Positions 58,531 through 64,000 of a stretch of DNA of 64,000 bases are shown here, piece by piece; position 1 is the first letter of the stretch; every line of letters begins with the position of its first letter. This DNA comes from Arthrobacter sp. U41 (GTDB lineage Bacteria; Actinomycetota; Actinomycetes; Actinomycetales; Micrococcaceae): assembly GCF_001750145.1 (NCBI RefSeq), contig NZ_CP015732.1:434001-498000 (forward strand). The letters are read 5' to 3'. The notes under the pieces are model-generated. The model did not search any database. It worked only from the letters and a program-made list of their open reading frames with translations, and was not told the origin of the DNA. Made by a program: the position numbers and the translations under genes.

Positions 58531-58574
58531 AGATTACACGGCGGGGCAAGGGGGTCAACCAAAGCCCGGCTGGA

Positions 58575-59279
58575 TTACGCGACGACGACGCCGAGGTGGC
58601 TTGCCATCAGCGGAGCCAGCAGGCCCAGCTGGTAGTCATCGATGACGAGCCCGGCGAGACTTTCCAGTCCGCTGATCACCCGGATGTCGGTGCCGCGGAT
58701 GTCGAAGTCCTTGAGCCGGGCGCCGGCGACGTCGAGGGTGCCGATGGTGCAGTTCTTCAGCACCACCCGGGTCGCCGCGCAGGAACCCAGATCCAGTTCG
58801 TTGATGATGCAGTCGCTGATCTGCACGTCCGTGAGCTTGGAGCCGCGAAGGTTCACGTAGTCGAGCTTGCCGCCGTCGATCCGCACGGACTGCCAGCCGC
58901 TTTCATAGAGTTCGGCGGAGCCCCAGCGGGGGTTGCCGATCTCGACGTCGCGCAGGGTGCTCCGGGCCGCCATGAAAACGGGCGCGTACACCTCCGCCAG
59001 GATGCAGTCACGGAAGCTGGCTCCCCGCAGCCGGGTCTCGTTGAAGGACACGCCTTGGAACTCGCACTCGGCGAAGTCCGTGCCTGCGAGTTCCAGCCCG
59101 CCGGCTGATGCCTTGGTGTACCGGACGCCGTCGTACCGCTCCCCGGACTGGAACTCCGGGGACGGGTCGTCCCTGAGTTCCTCCAACCGGACGGGACTGA
59201 GCCGCGGCGGGGTGACTTTGGGGGCCTGGGGTGTTTTCGGCGCCTGGTGAGCCCCGGGCGCCGCGGTGCCGCGCGCCAT
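58575..59279 (-). CDS. Pentapeptide-repeat protein
   Basis: A soluble 234-aa protein. After a Pro/Ala-rich N-terminus it has successive pentapeptide units (A/G-D/x-F/L-x-x), e.g. GTDFAECEFQGVSFNETRLR and then GASFRDC, KLDYVNLRGSKLTDVQI and LDLGSCAATRVVLKNCTI. These fold as a right-handed quadrilateral beta-helix. Some relatives mimic DNA and protect gyrase; that is not inferable here. Its ATG overlaps the SRPBCC stop by 1 base (TAATG). Confidence 0.88.
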   Translation of the reverse strand: MARGTAAPGAHQAPKTPQAPKVTPPRLSPVRLEELRDDPSPEFQSGERYDGVRYTKASAGGLELAGTDFAECEFQGVSFNETRLRGASFRDCILAEVYAPVFMAARSTLRDVEIGNPRWGSAELYESGWQSVRIDGGKLDYVNLRGSKLTDVQISDCIINELDLGSCAATRVVLKNCTIGTLDVAGARLKDFDIRGTDIRVISGLESLAGLVIDDYQLGLLAPLMASHLGVVVA

Positions 59280-59737
59280 TAGAGCGACTCGGCCTTGGCC
59301 GCGATCTCGGACAGGTCCTTGGAGAGGGCCTTGCGGGTGATGCGCATGCCCAGTTTTCCGAACAGCGCCATCATCAGCTTGCTCAGCCGGGAGGGGTTGA
59401 GCATCTGGGCGCCGAAGGTCAGCGTCAGGTCCGTTCCGCCGTCGCGGTCGGCCAGGGTGAAGCGGGAGGTGTAGTCAGCCCCGCCCTGCAGCGCCTTCAC
59501 CGTGGTGCTCCGCGGCGGATCGGCCTGGGACACCCACATTTCCACGGTTTCCGACCGCCCCATCATGGTGCGGGTCTCCTTCCAGCGCGTCCCCTCGCCG
59601 TACGGGGCGTCGGTCAGCATCTGGATCGAATCGATGCCGGACAGGGTGGCGGCCGAGCCGGGGATGTCCGAGATCACGGCCCAGACCTTCTCCGGAGCGG
59701 CATTGACGTGATGCGTGAGGGTGATCTTGTGGTCCAT
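59279..59737 (-). CDS. SRPBCC (polyketide-cyclase/START-like) protein
   Basis: A cytoplasmic 152-aa helix-grip protein: KITLTHHVNAAPEKVWAVIS at the N-terminus, central strands with WKETRTMMGRSETVEMWVSQ and LTLTFGAQML, and a long C-terminal helix KLMMALFGKLGMRITRKALS. It binds a hydrophobic ligand of unknown nature. It is first in a two-gene unit with the pentapeptide protein, translationally coupled. Confidence 0.85.
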   Translation of the reverse strand: MDHKITLTHHVNAAPEKVWAVISDIPGSAATLSGIDSIQMLTDAPYGEGTRWKETRTMMGRSETVEMWVSQADPPRSTTVKALQGGADYTSRFTLADRDGGTDLTLTFGAQMLNPSRLSKLMMALFGKLGMRITRKALSKDLSEIAAKAESL

Positions 59738-59850
59738 GCACCCGAGCCTAGCCCTGCCCCGCCTCAGATTTCACCCCTCGGGCACCGGGCTCCCCCGGGC
59801 CTTTCACCGCGACTTTCACCGCGACTTCCACTGCGCCGCCGGACGGCCTC

Positions 59851-59880
59851 TTGAAGTAGTAAGCATGCTTTGTGTTATAT
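59851..59880 (+). promoter_or_regulatory. Candidate csbD promoter
   Basis: TTGAAG at 59851-59856 and TTATAT at 59875-59880 with an 18-bp spacer, preceded by TG-rich bases. It is 47 bp upstream of the CsbD start. No alternative-sigma pattern is certain. Confidence 0.45.
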
Positions 59881-59926
59881 TGGACGCACATTGAATTTCA
59901 ACCGGAAACGAAAGGTGGTTCACACC

Positions 59927-60103
59927 ATGGGTATCGGAGACAAGATTCAGAACGAGGCAGAGCACCTGGGCGGCAAGGCCAAGGAAGCCACCGGAAACGC
60001 GACGAACAACGACGAATTGCGTGCCGAGGGCCAGAAGGACCAGGTCGTCGCCGACGCCAAGAAGGTCGGCGAAAACGTCAAGGACACCTTCAAGAAGGAC
60101 TAG
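59927..60103 (+). CDS. CsbD-family stress protein
   Basis: A 58-aa acidic, helical protein: MGIGDKIQNEAEHLGGKAKE, then ATGNATNNDELRAEGQKDQV and a Lys/Asp-rich end. It matches CsbD-type general-stress proteins of unknown biochemical role. The ATG at 59927 is followed by the family-typical GxGDK; the open frame upstream is non-coding. Ribosome site is weak (GAAACGAAAGG about 10 bases upstream). Confidence 0.9.
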   Translation: MGIGDKIQNEAEHLGGKAKEATGNATNNDELRAEGQKDQVVADAKKVGENVKDTFKKD

Positions 60104-60278
60104 TCCTTACGAATCTCGGCGGCGTCGGACAGTTCCTTTGGGGGATGTCCGGCGCCGCTTTCTTGTGGGCTCCGGCAGTCACGGCTTGCATTGTCGCGGG
60201 CCCGGCTGCATGGGCCCGGGGCGCGTTCCTGAGCCCGGACTGCTGTGCCGGGGCGGGCGGGCTGCTGGCAGGCCGCCG

Positions 60279-60337
60279 TTTCGCCACAGATGGCCGCTAA
60301 ACCACCCCGAATAGCGGCCATCTTCGTCGAATCGATG
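60279..60337. repeat. Palindromic repeat, family A, unit 1 of the 60-kb cluster
   Basis: TTTCGCCACAGATGGCCGCT, a short A/C-rich loop, then AGCGGCCATCTTCGTCGAAT and CGATG. Half-sites ATGGCCGC and GCGGCCAT are perfect complements. Confidence 0.8.
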
Positions 60338-60380
60338 ACGAGTTTGCGCACCCAAGACCCCCGGCGGGGTCCGGGCCGCC

Positions 60381-60440
60381 GATTCGTCACACATGGCCGC
60401 CAAACCACCCCGCCAAGCGGCCATCTTCGTCGAATCGATG
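60381..60440. repeat. Palindromic repeat, family A, unit 2
   Basis: GATTCGTCACACATGGCCGC then a CAAACCACCCCGCCAA loop and GCGGCCATCTTCGTCGAAT. It is identical to unit 3 across 60 bp by eye. Confidence 0.85.
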
Positions 60441-60485
60441 CGAAGTCGGCGCACCAACACCCCGGCCGGCGACGTGCGGCGTCAA

Positions 60486-60629
60486 CTAGCGATTCCATGG
60501 CGGCACATGGCCCCGCGGGAACTCCTTCGCCGGCTCTGCGTCCTCCCACTTGCCTATCTCCCGGGCGAACACGTCCTCAGCGGCCTGGGCCGAGACCTGG
60601 GTGCGCCGATCCCGCCCGCCGGGGCCGCC
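60486..60629 (-). pseudogene. Gene fragment trapped between repeat units
   Basis: The minus-strand frame reads TQVSAQAAEDVFAREIGKWE then DAEPAKEFPRGHVPPWNR and a TAG at 60486-60488. Composition is protein-like, but an upstream in-frame TGA coincides with repeat unit 3 and no start is available. I cannot name the parent gene; it looks like a C-terminus cut off by the repeat. Confidence 0.4.
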
Positions 60630-60689
60630 GATTCGTCACACATGGCCGCCAAACCACCCCGCCAAGCGGCCATCTTCGTCGAATCGATG
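60630..60689. repeat. Palindromic repeat, family A, unit 3
   Basis: Same sequence as unit 2 (GATTCGTCACACATGGCCGC start, GAATCGATG end), 249 bp downstream of it. Confidence 0.85.
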
Positions 60690-60877
60690 CAGCGTGGGGG
60701 CAGCCCCCGCGCCCGGCGTCCAAGTAGCAATAGCGAAATAGTCGAGTACTCACTACTCATAAGAATCATTCAGCCCCATTCGTAGACTCCAGTCACGGGA
60801 GTAACGGGCTTCCGCTGCTCCGTGCACGGATCTGGGGATCGGCGCCTGGGCACTGGCAAAAAAGGGGAACTGGTCTC

Positions 60878-61416
60878 ATGCGTAGGAATCACTCGTGTTC
60901 GCGGCCACGGCTGCAGCGTTCGCGGCATCTCTGACTTTGGCATCACCGGCAGCGGCGATCGTCACGTTCGACCCGGCCACGGGCACCGGCTTCGTGGGCA
61001 AGGGCGATGTCCAGACGGTTTTCGAATGGAACAACAAGGCGCTCCAGACCCACGCCTGAACGGTCGACTTCCGGGCGGACTCCGTGAGCGAGACATCCTG
61101 GACCTGCACAAGGACCTTCACAACCGGGAACGGCGAGATCAAGGAAATCGTCCAGGAGCGTAATACCACCCCAAGGGTTCAGGGCCTGGTGACCACCGTT
61201 GCCCGGGACAATTCCAAGGGCAAGGACGGCTCAATTACCGGCTTCTACCTTCAGGGCTACGAGGGCACCCCGACCCTGGAAACCGACGGCCCGGCCGTGG
61301 GCACGTGCCCCGCTGACCCGAGCGGATTTGTTTACGATGAGAACGCCCAGACAACTGAGCTCGGCGGCGGCTTTGAGGTCACCTATGACGGGACGAACTG
61401 GCACAGCATCGGCTAA
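60878..61416 (+). pseudogene. Secreted hypothetical protein with two lesions
   Basis: An ATG at 60878 leads into a short wrong frame. The export signal (LVFAATAAAFAASLTLASPA, then AAIVTFDPATG) is in the +2 frame, so one indel has occurred. In the restored frame a TGA at 61057-61059 interrupts NNKALQTHA and TVDFRADSVSETSWTC, where a Trp codon would fit. The rest continues cleanly to the stop at 61416 (ending FEVTYDGTNWHSIG). Mature domain of about 140 aa has two Cys; no family recognised. A strong terminator follows. Confidence 0.78.
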
Positions 61417-61443
61417 TCACCGGCGCCGGATGATTTCGCACAC

Positions 61444-61477
61444 GGAAAAGGGGAGCGCCTCGGCACTCCCCTTTTCC
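61444..61477. terminator. Bidirectional terminator
   Basis: GGAAAAGGGGAG pairs exactly with CTCCCCTTTTCC around a 10-base loop, giving a T-rich 3' arm on either strand. It lies between the secreted-protein relic and the permease gene, 113 bp past the permease stop. Confidence 0.9.
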
Positions 61478-61590
61478 TCGATAACTCCCCGGCCGATAAC
61501 TTCACGGCCGCTTGAATCCACGGTCCGCTGACTTCGCCGGCCCGGTGACTCCCAGGACGGCGGCCTGAGTCGGTCGTCCGGGGGCAGGAA

Positions 61591-63051
61591 CTAGCTGAAG
61601 AGCGCGCTCTGCGGTTCGTTGTGCTTGACCTTCTGCCAGCCAAGCCACAGCAGGAGCGCGAAGAACGGGATGGTCGCCAGGGTCCAGAGGCCGAGGTGGA
61701 ACACCTCACCGGTCTTGCTGGTCATGGTGTCGAAGCCGATCAGCACCGTGATGATGAGCAGCGCAATCAGGCCGGCCCAACTGGTCCAGGGCGCCCCGGG
61801 CATGGGCAGGGAGGAGACTTTGCCCTTGGTCTTCCGGAGTGCGATCTGGCTGGCGAAGATGGCGCCCCAGGTGAAGATCACGCCGATGGATGCCGTGTTC
61901 AGCGCGAGGTCGAAGGCGTGCGAGCCGCCCAGCCAGATATTGAGCAGGATGCCTACCAGGTAGACGCCGCCGATGGCCAGGATGGCGGCGTACGGCACAT
62001 GGCTCTTGGACATCCTGGTCAGCCAGTGCGGGGCATGTCCGTTGTTGGCCATGGTGCGGAAGATCCGGCCGATCGAGTACAGGCCCGAGTTGCAGGAGGA
62101 CAGCGCGGCGGTGATGACGATCATGTTCATCACATCGCCCATCCAGCCGAGGCCCATCTGCCCGAACACGGTGACGAACGGCGAGGTGCCGGCCACGTAC
62201 TGGTCCGAGGGAAGCAGCATGGCCAGCAGCGTGACGGAGCCGACGTAGAAGACCACGATGCGGAAGACAACGGCGCGGATGGCCTTGGGGACTTCCTTGG
62301 CCGGGTTCTGCATTTCACCGGCGGTGATGCCAACGAGTTCGATCGCGTTGTAGGCGAAGATCACGGCGTTCAGCACCAGGATCATCACGAGGCCGCCCTT
62401 GGGGAACATGCCGCCGTCGCCTGCGAAGAGGTTGCTGACCGAGGCGTTGCCGGTCCCGACCTGGGCGTTGGTGACCACCATGAAGGTGCCCACGGCCAGG
62501 AAGATCAGGATGGCGCCGACCTTGAGGACGGAGGCCCAGAACTCGAATTCGCCGAACGCCTTGACGCTCATGAGGTTCACGCCCACGAGCAGCAGCAGCG
62601 CCGCGATGGCGGACAGTTCAACCGGCACGTTGGGGAAGAAGAACTGGAAGTACAGCCCGATTGCGATGAGCTCGGCGATCCCGGTCATGGCCCAGTTGAT
62701 GAAGTACATCCAGCCGGACAGGTACGCGCCCTTCTTGCCGAACATTTCACCGGCGTAGCTGACGAAGGAGCCCGAGGTCTGGCGGTACATGATGAGTTCG
62801 CCGAGGGCGCGCATCAGCAGGTAGGCGATGACGCCCGCGATCACGTAGGAGAAGATCAGCGCGGGACCGGTGGAGGCCAGCCGTCCGCCGGCACCCATAA
62901 AGAGGCCGACGCCGATGGCGCCACCCATCGCGATCATGGTGACCTGACGGCCGCTCAGGGTCTTGGCGTAGCCCTCGGCGCTGAGGGTCGAGTCGACGAC
63001 GGCGGGTTGCGCCTCGGGGCTCTTAAGTTCTGTGGGGGTAGTTGATGGCAC
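61591..63051 (-). CDS. Amino-acid permease (APC superfamily, AnsP/GabP-like)
   Basis: A 486-aa, 12-helix transporter of the amino-acid transporter family. N-terminal signature TLSGRQVTMIAMGGAIGVGLFMGAG (helix 1 with GxxIGxGLF), SYAGEMFGKKGAYLSGWMYF, and the TM6 region NAIELVGITAGEMQNPAKEVPKAI. LNTASIGVIFTWGAIFASQ is typical of the L-asparagine/phenylalanine-specific branch. The GTG at 63051 has AAGGA 8 bases upstream. Specific substrate not determinable. Confidence 0.92.
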   Translation of the reverse strand: MPSTTPTELKSPEAQPAVVDSTLSAEGYAKTLSGRQVTMIAMGGAIGVGLFMGAGGRLASTGPALIFSYVIAGVIAYLLMRALGELIMYRQTSGSFVSYAGEMFGKKGAYLSGWMYFINWAMTGIAELIAIGLYFQFFFPNVPVELSAIAALLLLVGVNLMSVKAFGEFEFWASVLKVGAILIFLAVGTFMVVTNAQVGTGNASVSNLFAGDGGMFPKGGLVMILVLNAVIFAYNAIELVGITAGEMQNPAKEVPKAIRAVVFRIVVFYVGSVTLLAMLLPSDQYVAGTSPFVTVFGQMGLGWMGDVMNMIVITAALSSCNSGLYSIGRIFRTMANNGHAPHWLTRMSKSHVPYAAILAIGGVYLVGILLNIWLGGSHAFDLALNTASIGVIFTWGAIFASQIALRKTKGKVSSLPMPGAPWTSWAGLIALLIITVLIGFDTMTSKTGEVFHLGLWTLATIPFFALLLWLGWQKVKHNEPQSALFS

Positions 63052-63346
63052 AGCTGTATTCCTTGTTTAGGTCGGGGTATGGCCGGGAAAGGACCGTGGA
63101 TTCAAGTACACAAATTCGGGCTGGAGCCCCTCGCGGGGATCAAGACGTGTACCGAACCTCACAAGCGTCGAAGTTCGCGCGGCTCATCCATCGTACTAGT
63201 CTTCAGGGCCCGGCCGTGACGCGGGCAACATCAGGCAGGCAATATCCCTAATTAAATACGCGCTTCCGACTCAATAGCCGAATAATGTTCGGTTTTGGCC
63301 CGGCCGTCCCGGCGAGTCCCAGCGGGTCGTTCTGCCGAGCCGCCTG
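63052..63346. other. Intergenic region with promoter-like AT-rich segment
   Basis: It separates the permease from the ABC-F gene. The segment about 63250-63300 is AT-rich and contains a small hairpin CCGAA-TAATG-TTCGG followed by TTTT, which could weakly terminate plus-strand transcripts. No ORF with family similarity was found. Confidence 0.45.
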
Positions 63347-64000
63347 CTAGGCCAGGGCGCCGTCCTGCATGGCATACCGGATCCAGGTCCCGGTCCCCGC
63401 GCCGTGCCCGGCTCGGTTCCCGGTGCCGTTCTCCCGGGCGCGTGTGCTGAACCACTCCCCCAGCGCGCGGTCGTGGCTGACCATGACCAGCGTGCCGGCG
63501 AAGTCCGAAAGAGCCGATTCAAGCTGCTCCACCAGGACGGGCGCCAGATGGTTGGTGGGCTCGTCAACGAGCATCGTCCCGTATCCGCCCAGCAGCAGCC
63601 GGGCAAGGGCCAGCCTGCGTTGTTGTCCTGCGGACAGGCTTCCCACCGGGACATGGAATTCGCTGGTCCGGAAGAGCCCCAGGCGCAGCAGCGCCTCCGC
63701 GTGCTCGTCGATGTTGCCGCCCAGGCCCGCGGCGAAAGCCGGCAGGAGACGCAGCCCCGGGCGCTGCGGAAGCTCCAGCTCCTGCTGCAGGTATCCGATC
63801 CGGCCGTGCCTGACCACGGTGCCCCGGGCCGGCTCCAGCGTGCCCGCGAGGACGGAGAGCAGCGTGGACTTGCCTGCACCGTTGGGACCGGTGATGAGGA
63901 TCTTCTGGCCCGCCTCCACCGTGACGTCCGTCGGCTCCAGCCGGCCGGGCACCGTCACTCCCCGGGCCTCCAGGGCCGGTCCCGCCGCAACGTCAGCCCG
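63347..64000 (-). CDS. ABC-F family ATPase, C-terminal nucleotide-binding domain (cut by window edge)
   Basis: The minus-strand frame is open from the right edge ([14 protein letters not shown]) to a stop at 63347, about 217 codons. It shows Walker [19 protein letters not shown], signature [18 protein letters not shown], Walker [13 protein letters not shown], and the H-loop [10 protein letters not shown]. This is the second ABC domain of a soluble ABC-F protein (ribosome-associated, antibiotic-resistance or translation type). The N-terminal domain and linker lie outside the window. Confidence 0.88.
   Translation of the reverse strand, partial: RADVAAGPALEARGVTVPGRLEPTDVTVEAGQKILITGPNGAGKSTLLSVLAGTLEPARGTVVRHGRIGYLQQELELPQRPGLRLLPAFAAGLGGNIDEHAEALLRLGLFRTSEFHVPVGSLSAGQQRRLALARLLLGGYGTMLVDEPTNHLAPVLVEQLESALSDFAGTLVMVSHDRALGEWFSTRARENGTGNRAGHGAGTGTWIRYAMQDGALA

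Noticed and set aside
60279..60689. CRISPR-like array at the 60-kb palindromes
   Set aside because: Units are 60-bp palindromes 102 and 249 bp apart, not short repeats with uniform spacers.
61621..63045. 474-codon plus-strand frame opposite the amino-acid permease
   Set aside because: Asp/His/Gly-rich antisense shadow of a 12-helix transporter.

Overview
The window is high-GC DNA from an actinobacterium. Gene content, codon use and style (xylose isomerase of the short actinobacterial type, a PaaR-type phenylacetate regulon, an LPxTG-anchored secreted protease, long-form Pta, CsbD, DUF4397 and DUF427 proteins) suggest Arthrobacter, Pseudarthrobacter or another Micrococcaceae. This is an inference from protein sequence only. 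No rRNA, tRNA or CRISPR array was seen.

Layout. (1) About 1-11.2 kb is sugar and polyol catabolism. An alditol oxidase (cut by the left edge) lies divergent from xylA-xylB, which together could take xylitol to xylose, xylulose and xylulose 5-phosphate. A minus-strand cluster follows: binding protein, two permeases, a ThuA-like protein and two Gfo/Idh/MocA oxidoreductases, preceded by two near-identical 23-bp operators. (2) About 11.2-12.15 kb is a graveyard of fragments: an aldolase tail, an SDR start and an unidentified C-terminus. (3) About 12.15-33.65 kb is an accessory island for copper and stress. It starts with an intact sulP gene and ends with a diverged direct repeat of the sulP 3' end. 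It carries a P1B ATPase with an unusual CPD motif and an HMA-like domain lacking CxxC, a PaaK-like adenylate-forming enzyme, a broken EamA transporter, a LOG protein, an FtsX-type ABC pair, an ICMT-like methyltransferase and a DUF2933 protein. These lie downstream of a CsoR-like bidirectional operator. On the other strand are a CopZ-like protein, DUF6153, DUF305 and BNR-repeat proteins, a SHOCT protein, a multicopper oxidase and a Csp-type copper-storage protein. An intact ISL3-type insertion sequence with its 8-bp target duplication, and two resolvase fragments, also lie here.

(4) About 33.6-40.6 kb holds an aldolase tail with a strong terminator, small ORFs, palindromic repeats, a GNAT enzyme, an SDR, and the acetate genes ackA and pta with a small opposite-strand acidic gene between them. 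(5) About 40.7-47.9 kb and 55.5-58.5 kb carry the lower phenylacetate pathway (paaI, paaK, paaR, paaZ, a hotdog thioesterase, then a hydroxyacyl-CoA dehydrogenase, an enoyl-CoA hydratase and a thiolase). Three matching 22-bp palindromes stand in front of these groups and are probably operators for the TetR-type PaaR encoded here. The ring-oxygenase genes paaABCDE are not in the window.

(6) The rest is housekeeping and envelope functions: DUF4397 protein, flavohemoprotein, surface protease, tyrosine phosphatase, SGNH hydrolase, GNAT, pentapeptide protein, SRPBCC, CsbD, an amino-acid permease and a partial ABC-F protein. At least four families of short intergenic repeats occur at 34.7, 35.5/36.3, 44.3, 45.1 and 60.3-60.7 kb.
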